Shown: positions 27,608 to 36,818 of the stretch, piece after piece
How positions within the stretch are numbered: position 1 is the first letter of the stretch
How the letters are laid out: each line of letters opens with the position of its first letter
Assembly: GCA_041860225.1 (NCBI GenBank)
Contig: CP151794.1
Location: forward strand, 372,001-436,000
DNA from: Magnimaribacter mokuoloeensis
Lineage (GTDB): Bacteria; Pseudomonadota; Gammaproteobacteria; Magnimaribacterales; Magnimaribacteraceae
Reading direction: 5' to 3'
DNA length: 64,000 nt
Notes under the pieces: model-generated
Databases searched by the model: none
Seen by the model: the letters and a program-made list of their open reading frames with translations, nothing else
Told to the model about the DNA's origin: nothing
Program-made: the position numbers and the translations under genes

Positions 27608-27637
27608 GAAAAAACGCCACATAAGTGGCGTTTTTTT
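27608..27637. terminator. Bidirectional rho-independent terminator
   Basis: The perfect stem AAAAAACGCCAC with GTGGCGTTTTTT encloses an ATAA loop and continues into a T-run on the plus strand, with an A-run that serves the minus strand. It ends the Oar-like receptor gene and also the convergent kinase gene. Confidence 0.9.
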
Positions 27638-28532
27638 ATTCAAGCCTAGGACCATTTGTTTTACATACTTCTGATGCATAAGTAATAGCATCTCTCAAAG
27701 ATTGTTCAATATTTTCATTATTAATTTGATTGGCTAAAAAAGTTCCCAGAAGAGCATCTCCCGCACCATTGGAATTTACAATTTCAATTTCTGGTGCCTT
27801 TAATCGTGTCTCATTAAGTGAAGCACCTTTGTTACCATAAGTTTTAAGAACATTTAAAGAATCAATTTTATAATTTTTACTAAAGGCGTTAACCTCTGCT
27901 TCATTGCCATAGAGTAGATCAATATCAGCATCTAACACTTCTGATAAATGTGCGCTATTCTCTTCAATAAGAGATACATCAGAGATACCAAAACATAATT
28001 TCAGAGATGGCTTCAGAGACATGCAAAATTTTGCAACATTAAAACCATTCTGGGTAGATAGAGAAAAGTTATCAAATAAAAGGTATTCAGATGTTATTAA
28101 TTTTTCTTCATCAATACAGTCGGTATGGATATTAGTATTTGCCCCTAGATTGGCAGCCATGGTTCTTTGACCATCTGGGGTAATAAATATAAGACAGACT
28201 CCCGTTGGTAAATCAGATTCATTGAATGATAAGGTACACAAATCACTTTTAAATGAATTAATAAATGATTTACCAAAATCATCTTGTCCAATTGCAAATG
28301 AAAAATGAGTCTGGACGTTATGTTGGTTGGCCGCATAGAGTGAATTAGCAACTGAACCGCCTGGTGACTCCGAATAGAGTTGATTAGAAAACCTTTCTAA
28401 GTAAGCTTCTAAATTCTCTCTTGTGATATGCTTCATGAAGCCTTTTTCAATATTGATTTCTTTCAATTCTTCCTCAGATATTTGTATTTCAATATCTATC
28501 AAGGCATTACCAAAACCATAAATTTTGTTCAT
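27636..28532 (-). CDS. PfkB family carbohydrate kinase (adenosine-kinase-like)
   Basis: From the ATG at 28532 the protein has 298 residues. IYGFGNALIDIEI opens the PfkB fold, SPGGSVANSLYAA is the substrate-binding glycine pair, and NSNGAGDALLGTFLA holds the catalytic Asp and anion hole. The sequence is closest in pattern to adenosine kinase-like members. It phosphorylates a nucleoside or sugar. The frame extends 10 codons upstream to a TTG but lacks a ribosome site there. A nucleoside transporter and thymidine kinase lie nearby, supporting nucleoside salvage. Confidence 0.82.
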   Translation of the reverse strand: MNKIYGFGNALIDIEIQISEEELKEINIEKGFMKHITRENLEAYLERFSNQLYSESPGGSVANSLYAANQHNVQTHFSFAIGQDDFGKSFINSFKSDLCTLSFNESDLPTGVCLIFITPDGQRTMAANLGANTNIHTDCIDEEKLITSEYLLFDNFSLSTQNGFNVAKFCMSLKPSLKLCFGISDVSLIEENSAHLSEVLDADIDLLYGNEAEVNAFSKNYKIDSLNVLKTYGNKGASLNETRLKAPEIEIVNSNGAGDALLGTFLANQINNENIEQSLRDAITYASEVCKTNGPRLE

Positions 28533-28579
28533 ATGGTCTATAATCTTACCTAACTCAATCAATTACAATATTTTTTAAA

Positions 28580-29512
28580 TTGAAAACTCCATTCTCAATC
28601 TTATCTTTAAACGAAAAGGATGTGGATCTTCACTCTTTCTCTCAGGAGTTAGGAGATAGCTTCAAAAAATGGGGTTTTTGCGGGATTAAAGACCATGGCA
28701 TTGACACTGAATTGGTAAGAGAAATTCAAGACCTTTTTAAAGACTTCTTTAACATGCCAGAAGATCTGAAAAAAAAATATTACTTACCTGAATTGAAAGG
28801 TGCACGAGGCTATACACCATTTAAGATAGAAACTGCTAAAGATTCTAATTTAGCAGATTTAAAAGAATTTTGGCATGTAGGAAGGGAGTTAGATGAAAGT
28901 GATCCTTATAGAAAATGGATGGCCGATAATATTGATTTACCTGATAAAAACCAATTCAAAGAAAAGACTAATCAATTATTTAAACAATTTGATGAATTAG
29001 GCAATTCCTTGCTTGAAGCAATAGCTTCCTATTTAGGTCTTCAATTTGATTATTTTCATAAAATTACTGATAAAGGTAATAGTGTTATGAGAATAATTCA
29101 TTATCCTCCAATAGAAAACGAAGAAAGGGGAGAAAGGGCAGGGGCTCATGAAGATATTAATTTGATTACACTCCTTATTGGTGGACAGCAAGCGGGTCTG
29201 GAAATTTTAACAAAAGAAGACAGGTGGGTAAGGGCATCAGTAGATAAAGATGTCATAATTTGTAACATAGGAGATATGCTTCAACGATTGACTAATAATT
29301 ATTTGATTTCCACTACACATAGAGTCAAGGCTTTAGGGCAGGAGATGAACACCTCAAGATACTCCATCCCTTTTTTTGTTCATCCCAATCCAGATTGGTA
29401 CATCGAAACTTTGTCCAACTTAGTTAATAAGAAAACTCCAAACTTATACCCTGAAGGAATATTAGCTGAAGATTTTCTGCAAGAAAGATTAAAAGAAATT
29501 AAACTGTCGTAA
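28580..29512 (+). CDS. Isopenicillin-N-synthase-like 2OG-Fe(II) oxygenase
   Basis: The 310-residue protein has the DIOX_N region (FKKWGFCGIKDHGID) and the iron triad His190-x-Asp192 (AGAHEDINLITLL) with His247 (STTHRVK). NTSRYSIPFFVHP provides the Arg-x-Ser 2-oxoglutarate anchor. It belongs to the IPNS-like superfamily of hydroxylases; the substrate is unknown. It starts with TTG at 28580; no ATG is near the conserved N-terminus. Its stop overlaps the ATG of the nucleoside transporter, so a nucleoside or base substrate is possible but unproven. Confidence 0.85.
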   Translation: MKTPFSILSLNEKDVDLHSFSQELGDSFKKWGFCGIKDHGIDTELVREIQDLFKDFFNMPEDLKKKYYLPELKGARGYTPFKIETAKDSNLADLKEFWHVGRELDESDPYRKWMADNIDLPDKNQFKEKTNQLFKQFDELGNSLLEAIASYLGLQFDYFHKITDKGNSVMRIIHYPPIENEERGERAGAHEDINLITLLIGGQQAGLEILTKEDRWVRASVDKDVIICNIGDMLQRLTNNYLISTTHRVKALGQEMNTSRYSIPFFVHPNPDWYIETLSNLVNKKTPNLYPEGILAEDFLQERLKEIKLS

Positions 29513-30762
29513 TGGATTATTTGCAACCTACTATTGGACTATTTGCTTTGCTTGCTTTGGGAGCAGTCTTCAGTGAAAACATTAAATCTATAAAAATAGG
29601 ATATGTTGTGACTGGCGTTCTCATACAATTTATTCTCGCAATATTGCTAACAAAAGTGGAATTAATATCTTCTTTCTTTAATATCTTATCTGATGGTGTG
29701 ATGGTTCTTAAAGCTGCTAATGATTACGGCACTGGTTTTGTTTTTGGATATCTTGCTGATGGAGCACCGAATGCCCCTTTTGACATTAACAACCCAGCGG
29801 GCACTTTTATTTTTGCTTTTGGTGGATTGACGTTAGTGATTCTAATGTCAGCTATATCAGCTCTTCTTTGGTATTGGAGAGTTATACCTATTTTGGTAAA
29901 TGCAATCTCAGTTTTATTCAAGAGACCATTGAATGTTGGCGGGCCAATAGGGCTGGGAGCTACAGCTAATATTTTTCTAGGACAAGTTGAAGCACCATTG
30001 CTTATTAGGCCTTATTTATCAGCAATGACCAGGCACGAACTTCTTGTAATAATGACAGCTGGGATGTCCACAATAGCTGGATCGGTAATGGTAGTTTATA
30101 CAACTATGCTTGCATCAATTTATGGTCCCGGATTAATAGGTCATTTTCTTTCAGCATCATTAATTTCTGTTCCAGCTGCAATCATGTTTGCCAACATGAT
30201 GATTCCTAGTGAAACTAAGACCGAATTCCCTGAAGATAAATCTGAAGAATTGTATTCAGGAACAATGGACGCAATAACTCAAGGAACTAAGAATGGTCTA
30301 GATATGTTCTTGAACATTGCCGCAATGCTCATCGTGGTTATGGCCTTAGTTTTTTTATTGAATTCAATATTAAGTTTATTGCCCAATTTCAATGGTTCTC
30401 CAGTTACTCTTGAATTGATATTAGGATACATCTTTATTCCTTTAGCTTGGTTTATGGGCATACCTTGGAATGAGGCTTTTATTGCGGGCCAATTATTAGG
30501 AATAAAAACTGCTTTGAATGAATTTGTTGCTTATTTGTATCTTTCTGATGCCGAGGCTTATCCATTAGGAGAAAAGAGTAGGCTGATTATGTTATATGCT
30601 CTTTGTGGATTTGCTAACTTTAGTAGTGTTGGCATTTTATTAAGCGGATTGAGTGCCATGGTTCCAGAGAGAAGAATGGACCTGATTTCTATTTCTGGGA
30701 AGGCTTTATGGGCTGCTTTACTGGCTTCCTGCTTAACTGGATTTATGGTTGGTATACTTTAG
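29512..30762 (+). CDS. Concentrative nucleoside transporter (CNT/NupC family)
   Basis: The 416-residue membrane protein has about 10 hydrophobic segments. FGYLADGAPNAPFDINNPAG, GATANIFLGQVEAPLLIRPYL and MTAGMSTIAGSVMVVY are CNT signatures; the Gln-x-Glu in GQVEAPL lies in the nucleoside-binding site. It imports nucleosides with sodium or protons. It overlaps the preceding oxygenase by 1 base and converges with thymidine kinase, forming a salvage neighbourhood with the PfkB kinase. Confidence 0.92.
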   Translation: MDYLQPTIGLFALLALGAVFSENIKSIKIGYVVTGVLIQFILAILLTKVELISSFFNILSDGVMVLKAANDYGTGFVFGYLADGAPNAPFDINNPAGTFIFAFGGLTLVILMSAISALLWYWRVIPILVNAISVLFKRPLNVGGPIGLGATANIFLGQVEAPLLIRPYLSAMTRHELLVIMTAGMSTIAGSVMVVYTTMLASIYGPGLIGHFLSASLISVPAAIMFANMMIPSETKTEFPEDKSEELYSGTMDAITQGTKNGLDMFLNIAAMLIVVMALVFLLNSILSLLPNFNGSPVTLELILGYIFIPLAWFMGIPWNEAFIAGQLLGIKTALNEFVAYLYLSDAEAYPLGEKSRLIMLYALCGFANFSSVGILLSGLSAMVPERRMDLISISGKALWAALLASCLTGFMVGIL

Positions 30763-31343
30763 GAAGTACCTATGTCTTTTTCTTGAAAATGCTTCCTGCA
30801 TACAGAAACATATTTTTCCTCTCCACCAATCTCTATCTGACTTCCATCTGATACTATCGTTCCATCTTCATTTAATCTTAAGACCATAGTAGCTTTTCTA
30901 CCACAATGACAAACTGTTTTTATTTCTTTGAGATTATCTGCCCAAGCCAGTAAAAACTTACTTCCTTCGAACAAATTACCTTGAAAGTCCGTTCTTATTC
31001 CAAATGCTAATACCGGAATATTCAATTCATCAACAATTCTTCCAAGTTGAGCTACTTGATTTTTAGTTAAAAATTGAGCTTCATCTATTAAAACGCAATC
31101 AACTTGATTGTTACTTTGAAAAATTAATATTTCTTCATAAATATCTGTTTTTGTACTAAATATATTAGATTTTTCTTTCAATCCAATTCTAGAAACTATT
31201 TCACCTTGACCAAATCTATTATCTAAATCTGAGGTATAGATTTGAGGCTTCATGCCCCTCTCTAAATAATTATGATTAGCTTGTAGCAACATAGTAGATT
31301 TACCAGCATTCATAGAGGAGTAGTTAAAATAAAGCTTCGCCAT
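30759..31343 (-). CDS. tdk: Thymidine kinase
   Basis: From the ATG at 31343 the protein has 194 residues. The Walker A is YSSMNAGKST near the N-terminus, VLIDEAQFL is the Walker B, and two Cys clusters (CHCGRK and VCRKHF) form the zinc site of type II thymidine kinases. It phosphorylates thymidine in the salvage pathway. The frame extends 16 codons upstream, but the family always begins close to the Walker A, so the shorter start is chosen. It is divergent from the MATE gene. Confidence 0.95.
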   Translation of the reverse strand: MAKLYFNYSSMNAGKSTMLLQANHNYLERGMKPQIYTSDLDNRFGQGEIVSRIGLKEKSNIFSTKTDIYEEILIFQSNNQVDCVLIDEAQFLTKNQVAQLGRIVDELNIPVLAFGIRTDFQGNLFEGSKFLLAWADNLKEIKTVCHCGRKATMVLRLNEDGTIVSDGSQIEIGGEEKYVSVCRKHFQEKDIGTS

Positions 31344-31383
31344 AATTTGATGAGTTGATTGTGATACTATAGCAGCCTTTTTT

Positions 31384-32763
31384 ATGTCCACGGAAGTTGA
31401 TAAGAATCAGATCAAAGAAGAATCTGCAGAAATAACTCATCCTGAATCGCTCAGTGTTTGGGGTTTAGCGTGGCCATCAATTCTAAGTAACTTACTATTC
31501 GCATCAGTTGGACTGGTATCAATCAAAGCAGTTGGATCGCTTGGTGCCGAAGCAGTAGCTGCAGTAGGCACTGGCCAAAGAATCTTTTGGGTATTTCAGG
31601 CTCTATTAATGGCGATTATGGCTGGAACCACAGCATTGGTGGCTAGAGCTATTGGCTCTGGAAATGCACATGAGGCTGCTCAAGTCACTAGAGCTTCACT
31701 TGGACTTTGTTTACTTATTTCTTTTGTAACGGTAATCCTATTATGGATAGGAGCTGATGCAATGATAGGTCTTTTTGGTCTTGATGAAGCATCAAGAGAA
31801 TTATCCGTTACCTATACCCAAATTCTTGTTGGGTTTACTCCGGTGTTTGCGATTTCAATGGTGCTTGGAACAGCTCAGAGGGCAGCAGGGGACGCAAAAA
31901 CTCCTCTCTATATTGGTTTATTGACCAACATAGTTAACATTATTCTCCTAATTGGCCTAGTAGAAGGACGCTTTGGTATGCCAGAAATGGGTGTAGTTGG
32001 TGCGGCACTAGCTGGAGGATTGGCATTTACCTTTAATTCTCTATTGGTATTAGGTCTATGGTTTGGTAAAAAACTTGCAGTTGAAATTGGTAAAGCTGGA
32101 TCTATGACTTATGAAAGATTGAATCAATTGGTAACTATCAGTTATCCGGCTGGCCTAGAATCTTTTATTTTTCAATTCGGCATGCTCTCATTTTTCTGGA
32201 TAGTTGCGTTATACGGAACTGATGCTGTGGCTGCTTATAATATTGGTGTTAATGTACTTATGGTTTCTTTCACAGTAGGAAATGGTTTTGCTATAGCAGG
32301 GGCCACTCTCACAGGACAGCACTTAGGTGCTTCAGATCCAGATAAAGCTTACGACTCTGGTTTTAAAGCTGCCGGTATGACTGTGCTTTCCATGGGAACT
32401 TTAGGAATAGTTTTAGCTCTTTTTTCACGAGAGCTCTCTGGTTTTTTTATTCAAGACATAGACGTAATCAATAAAGCAGTTGTGTTTGTTTGGATACTTG
32501 GAATTATGCAACCTTTCATGGCGATTGAATTTTCTATAGGTGGCGCAGTTCGGGGTGCGGGGGATACAAAATCTCCTTTGATAATTACTTTGATCGGGCT
32601 GGTGCTAGTTAGAGTTCCTTTGGCTTATTTATTTTATTTATTAGGATTGTCGATAGAATGGATTTATGCAACTCTTGTCGCAGATTATTTCCTGAAAGGA
32701 GTACTTCTAGCCTATAGATATAAATCCAGAAGATGGATGAAAGTTTTAAATATGGAGAATTAG
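31384..32763 (+). CDS. MATE family efflux transporter
   Basis: The 459-residue protein has about 12 membrane helices in two similar halves. GWAWPSILSNLLF-type opening residues (here VWGLAWPSILSNLL), GTAQRAAGDAKTPLYIG and its C-half counterpart GGAVRGAGDTKSPLIITL are MATE signatures. It likely exports drugs, dyes or metabolites by sodium or proton antiport. It is followed 11 bases after its stop by the alkylsulfatase-like lipoprotein gene. Confidence 0.92.
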   Translation: MSTEVDKNQIKEESAEITHPESLSVWGLAWPSILSNLLFASVGLVSIKAVGSLGAEAVAAVGTGQRIFWVFQALLMAIMAGTTALVARAIGSGNAHEAAQVTRASLGLCLLISFVTVILLWIGADAMIGLFGLDEASRELSVTYTQILVGFTPVFAISMVLGTAQRAAGDAKTPLYIGLLTNIVNIILLIGLVEGRFGMPEMGVVGAALAGGLAFTFNSLLVLGLWFGKKLAVEIGKAGSMTYERLNQLVTISYPAGLESFIFQFGMLSFFWIVALYGTDAVAAYNIGVNVLMVSFTVGNGFAIAGATLTGQHLGASDPDKAYDSGFKAAGMTVLSMGTLGIVLALFSRELSGFFIQDIDVINKAVVFVWILGIMQPFMAIEFSIGGAVRGAGDTKSPLIITLIGLVLVRVPLAYLFYLLGLSIEWIYATLVADYFLKGVLLAYRYKSRRWMKVLNMEN

Positions 32764-32774
32764 AAGATTTAAAA

Positions 32775-34478
32775 ATGAAACAATTAATACTATCACTATT
32801 CGTTCTAATGATTGTTGGGTGTTCAGATTCTATCCCAATAGAAGCTTCCGATACCCCTTCACCTGATGATTTGGTTACACATAGTGAAGAGTTTAGGAAA
32901 GAGGTAATTGAAGTTACTGATGGTGTACATGTTGCGGTTGGTTATGCTCTGGCAAATGCTATTCTTGTTGAAGGGGACAATTCAAACATTATTATTGATA
33001 CCACTGGTACCATAGAAACTGCTGAAGAAGTAAAGGAGCTATTTGATGAAATAAATTCCAATCCCGTTGGTGCAATTATTTATACCCATAATCACGCAGA
33101 TCATACCTACGGGGCAAAAGTATTTGCAGAAGGGTCTAATCCTGAAATTTATGCTCATTCTTCAACAGGAGAATACCTTTCAAGGGTTATAGGTATTCTA
33201 AGGCCAATCATTTCATCTAGAAGTAATAGAATGTTTGGCAATGCATTGCCCAAAGAAGAAGTGGAAAATAATGGTATAGGACCTTTCCTGGAAATTGGAA
33301 GAGACGGAAGAAGACCAGGTTTGCTTTACCCTACAAAAACCTTTGATGATAAATTGAAGTTTGTAGTAGGAGGAATTGAAATAGAACTTTTTCATGCCCC
33401 AGGTGAAACTAACGATCAGCTTTTTGTGTGGATACCTGAAAAGAAAGCCTTATTTCCAGGTGATAATTTTTACAAGACATTTCCAAACCTCTATACCATA
33501 AGAGGAACTCCTTACAGAGATCTAGCTGGATGGGTAAATAGCATAGATATGATGCGATACTTAGAGCCTGAGTATCTAATACCTAGCCACACTAGACCTT
33601 TAGAGGGAAGAGCGAATATTTATAATAAATTAACCACTTACCGTGATGGAATTCAATATGTACATGATCAAACTGTACGACTTATGAATCTTGGTCTAGG
33701 TCCAGATGAAATCGCTGAGAAATTAATACTCCCTAAGCATTTGGGTGATTCTCCTTTTCTAAAAGAATTCTATGGATCACCTGCTTGGTCTGCTAAGAAT
33801 GTCTTTTCAGGATATTTAGGATGGTTTGATGGTAATCCTTCAACATTAAAACCCTTACCAAAAAAGGAAGAGGCTGAGAATTTTATAAAGTTAGTGGGTG
33901 GATGGGACAATTTATTCGAAATCGCTGAAAACTCTTATATGGAAGGAGGTTTTCAATGGGCATTACAACTTACTGATCATCTGTTAAGACTAAGACCTAA
34001 TGACGAAAAAACTGAATTGCTAAGGCAGTCGTGCTTAATTGCCTTAGGCAACCAAGAAAGTAATCCTAATTCGAGATATTACTATTTAAGTAGCGCTGCG
34101 CAATTAGATCAAGACTATCAAGAAAACGACATTTTGTTACCAGATATAGAAGTAATTAAAAAATATCCTATTGAATCAATGATGGATGCTCTAAAAGTGA
34201 ATGTTATTCCTGAGAAATCATTAGATAAAAATATACAGTTATTATTCACTTTTACTGATTCCTCAAAAGTTTTTTCCATATTTCTTAGGAAAGGAGTGCT
34301 AGAGGTTCAGCCTTTTTTAGTTTCCGGCTCTTCCGTTCAGATAACTAGCAAGGAAGAGGATTTAAAGGCCATATTATCGGGGATAAAGAGCTTGCCTATC
34401 TCTTTGGTAAATGGCACCCTAGATATAGAGGGTAGTAGAACAGATCTACTTTCTTTTTTTGCAAGCCTTAAGAACTAA
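32775..34478 (+). CDS. Alkylsulfatase-like MBL-fold lipoprotein
   Basis: From the ATG at 32775 the protein has 567 residues. The N-terminus MKQLILSLFVLMIVGCSD is a lipoprotein signal with lipobox IVGC. The metallo-beta-lactamase motif YTHNHADHTYGAKVF binds two zinc ions. GLGPDEIAEKLILPKHLGDS and the following FSGYLGWFDGNP are the alkylsulfatase dimerisation domain, and the last 120 residues look like an SCP2-type lipid-binding domain. This is the order in SdsA1-type enzymes, which cleave sulfate esters of alkyl chains. The lipid anchor suggests action in the periplasm. An enoyl-CoA hydratase gene follows directly. Confidence 0.87.
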   Translation: MKQLILSLFVLMIVGCSDSIPIEASDTPSPDDLVTHSEEFRKEVIEVTDGVHVAVGYALANAILVEGDNSNIIIDTTGTIETAEEVKELFDEINSNPVGAIIYTHNHADHTYGAKVFAEGSNPEIYAHSSTGEYLSRVIGILRPIISSRSNRMFGNALPKEEVENNGIGPFLEIGRDGRRPGLLYPTKTFDDKLKFVVGGIEIELFHAPGETNDQLFVWIPEKKALFPGDNFYKTFPNLYTIRGTPYRDLAGWVNSIDMMRYLEPEYLIPSHTRPLEGRANIYNKLTTYRDGIQYVHDQTVRLMNLGLGPDEIAEKLILPKHLGDSPFLKEFYGSPAWSAKNVFSGYLGWFDGNPSTLKPLPKKEEAENFIKLVGGWDNLFEIAENSYMEGGFQWALQLTDHLLRLRPNDEKTELLRQSCLIALGNQESNPNSRYYYLSSAAQLDQDYQENDILLPDIEVIKKYPIESMMDALKVNVIPEKSLDKNIQLLFTFTDSSKVFSIFLRKGVLEVQPFLVSGSSVQITSKEEDLKAILSGIKSLPISLVNGTLDIEGSRTDLLSFFASLKN

Positions 34479-34480
34479 AC

Positions 34481-35254
34481 ATGAAAAATTTCGATGATAT
34501 CTCGGTTCAAGTAAAAGATAATCTTGCTTATGTTGAGATACAAAGACCACCCAATAACTTCTTCGATTATCTATTGATTGAACAAATTGCAGATGCCTAC
34601 GAAGAGTTAGATGATGTATCAGAATGCAGAGTAGTTATTCTAAGTTCTCAGGGAAAAAACTTCTGTGCTGGAGCGAATTTTGGACAAGATGAGGATATGT
34701 TAGATAAGTCGGTGCCATATTCTAAGTTATATGCACAAGCTGTAAGATTGTTCAAAACAAGAAAACCAGTTTTAGCTGTAATTCAAGGTGCAGCCATAGG
34801 AGGAGGGCTGGGACTTGCCCTTTCTGCAGATTTTAGAATAGCTTGTCCAGAAGCAAGATTCGCAGCAAATTTTGCTAAATTAGGATTTCATCCCGGTTTT
34901 GGATCTTCAGTTACACTACCCAAAGTTATAGGTGATCAAAAAGCTAAGGATATGTTATTTTCTGCTAGAAGAGTGGCAGGAGAAGAAGCTTACGAAATTG
35001 GATTGGCTGATCGACTTACCTCTAAAGAAAATTTAATGACTGAAGCAGTAACGTTTGCAGAAACAATAGCCAGCTCTGCTCCTATGGCTGTTGAATCTAT
35101 CAGATCCACTTTAAGAGGGAATTTAGCTGAAGAAGTTGAAAAAATAGTCGATTGGGAGTTGAGCGAACAAGTTAGATTGCAAAAAACTGAAGATTTTAAA
35201 GCAGGAATAGCAGCTTCCTTAACTAGAGAAGTCCCTAGGTTTAATCGAAAGTAA
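34481..35254 (+). CDS. Enoyl-CoA hydratase/isomerase family protein
   Basis: The 257-residue crotonase-fold protein carries SQGKNFCAGANFGQDE (oxyanion hole) and VIQGAAIGGGLGLALSADFRIACPEARF. The FHPGFGSSVTLPKVIGDQKAKDML region is typical of the family. The specific reaction is unknown. It lies 2 bases after the alkylsulfatase gene, so the pair may degrade alkyl chains released from sulfate esters. A second crotonase at 18134-18907 is a different, non-identical paralog. It converges with nadB. Confidence 0.87.
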   Translation: MKNFDDISVQVKDNLAYVEIQRPPNNFFDYLLIEQIADAYEELDDVSECRVVILSSQGKNFCAGANFGQDEDMLDKSVPYSKLYAQAVRLFKTRKPVLAVIQGAAIGGGLGLALSADFRIACPEARFAANFAKLGFHPGFGSSVTLPKVIGDQKAKDMLFSARRVAGEEAYEIGLADRLTSKENLMTEAVTFAETIASSAPMAVESIRSTLRGNLAEEVEKIVDWELSEQVRLQKTEDFKAGIAASLTREVPRFNRK

Positions 35255-35255
35255 A

Positions 35256-36818
35256 TTAAAGCTTAACTTTTGAAGGATCTAGTATTGTAGATTTAGCGGT
35301 CTTCTTTACATTTGGATAATCCAGTGAGTAATGCAAGCCTCTACTTTCCTTCCTCTTAAGCGCACTTTTTATTGTCAGATTTGCAACCAGAGCAAGGTTA
35401 CGTAACTCTATTAAGTCTGAACTAATTAAATATTTTCCATAAAAATAGTTCACTTCTTCATTTATTACCTTCATTGCAATATCAGCTCTTTTTAAAAGAT
35501 TATTTGATCGAACTATACCCACGTAATCCCACATCAATCTCCTTATCTCATCCCAGTTGTGTTTAATTATTACACCTTCTTGAGTTTGAGTTACTTTAGA
35601 AATATCCCATTCTTTAATTGATTCATTGTTTTCGTGAAAGTATGTATAGATATGTTCAGCAGCCTTTTTTGCAAATACCACACATTCCAATAAAGAGTTA
35701 CTAGCCATTCTATTAGCACCATGCAATCCAGTGCTTGATACTTCACCTATTGCATAGAGGCCCTTGATATTTGTCTGACTATTGAGATCAACCTTAACTC
35801 CCCCGCAAGTGTAATGAGCAGCAGGAACAACAGGAATTGGTTCCTGAGTAAGATCAAAACCAAATTTTTTGCATTGTTCGTAAATATTGGGAAATTCATT
35901 TTTAATCTCTTCAGTATCTCTGTGACTTATGTCTAAAAATACATTTTCTGCTCCGGAGATTTTCATTTCTTTGTCTATTGATCTGGCAACAACATCTCGT
36001 GGAGCTAACTCCAATCTAGAATCGTATTTCTCCATAAACCTTTCTTTTTTATCGTTTATAAGAAATGCTCCTTCTCCTCTTAAGGCTTCACTGATTAGAA
36101 AAGATTTAGCTTCAGGATGATAAAGACATGTCGGATGAAATTGATTAAATTCAAGATTTTCCACTACACATCCTGCCCGCCATGCAAGTCCAATTCCATC
36201 TCCAGACGAACCGTCTGGATTGCTTGTATATAGATATACCTTACTGGCTCCACCAGTAGCTAAAATAGATGCTCCAGCAGAGAAAGCCTCGACTTTATTA
36301 GTCTCAATATCCAATACATAAGCTCCGATACATCGATTTTTATTGGTTATCAAATCTACACAGATATGATTTTCTAGCACTTTAATATTTTTATTATTTT
36401 TGACTATTTCAGCTAAAGAACTTGAGACTTCCTTTCCTGTAGCGTCTTCGGCATGAACAACCCTTCTTTTAGAATGACCTCCTTCTTGAGTGAGGTGCAA
36501 ACCATTTGATTTATCGGTAGTAAAATTTGCACCTAGAGCACTAAGCCACTTAATGGCTTCCTTGCCATGGCTTACACAAGCCAAAACAGCCTCTTCGTTA
36601 CAGAGACCATCTCCAGCAATTAATGTATCTCTGAGATGCTCTTCAATAGTGTCATTTGAATCTATAACAGCTGCTATTCCGCCTTGAGCATACCAGGTTG
36701 AACTATCAATCAGAGAGTTTTTTGTTATAAGTGTTATTTTAAATCTATTAGATAGTTCAATTGCTGCAGTCATTCCTGCAGCGCCGCTTCCAATGATTAG
36801 AATGTCTGTTTTAATCAA
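35256..36818 (-). CDS. nadB: L-aspartate oxidase
   Basis: The 520-residue flavoprotein begins with the FAD motif DILIIGSGAAGMTAA. WYAQGGIAAV, EGGHSKRRVVHAEDATG and FNQFHPTCLYHP are typical of NadB and the fumarate reductase superfamily. It oxidises L-aspartate to iminoaspartate, the first step of de novo NAD synthesis. The start codon is TTG at 36818, and it overlaps the 3' end of nadC by 8 bases. The gene order is nadA-nadC-nadB on the minus strand. Confidence 0.95.
   Translation of the reverse strand: MIKTDILIIGSGAAGMTAAIELSNRFKITLITKNSLIDSSTWYAQGGIAAVIDSNDTIEEHLRDTLIAGDGLCNEEAVLACVSHGKEAIKWLSALGANFTTDKSNGLHLTQEGGHSKRRVVHAEDATGKEVSSSLAEIVKNNKNIKVLENHICVDLITNKNRCIGAYVLDIETNKVEAFSAGASILATGGASKVYLYTSNPDGSSGDGIGLAWRAGCVVENLEFNQFHPTCLYHPEAKSFLISEALRGEGAFLINDKKERFMEKYDSRLELAPRDVVARSIDKEMKISGAENVFLDISHRDTEEIKNEFPNIYEQCKKFGFDLTQEPIPVVPAAHYTCGGVKVDLNSQTNIKGLYAIGEVSSTGLHGANRMASNSLLECVVFAKKAAEHIYTYFHENNESIKEWDISKVTQTQEGVIIKHNWDEIRRLMWDYVGIVRSNNLLKRADIAMKVINEEVNYFYGKYLISSDLIELRNLALVANLTIKSALKRKESRGLHYSLDYPNVKKTAKSTILDPSKVKL

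Noticed and set aside
18134..35254. Two crotonase genes as a duplicated segment
   Set aside because: The two proteins have the same length but clearly different sequences and different neighbours, so there is no recent duplication.
35230..35290. Imperfect hairpin between convergent crotonase and nadB genes
   Set aside because: The stem is broken and AT-rich with no clear T-run, so a terminator is not supported.
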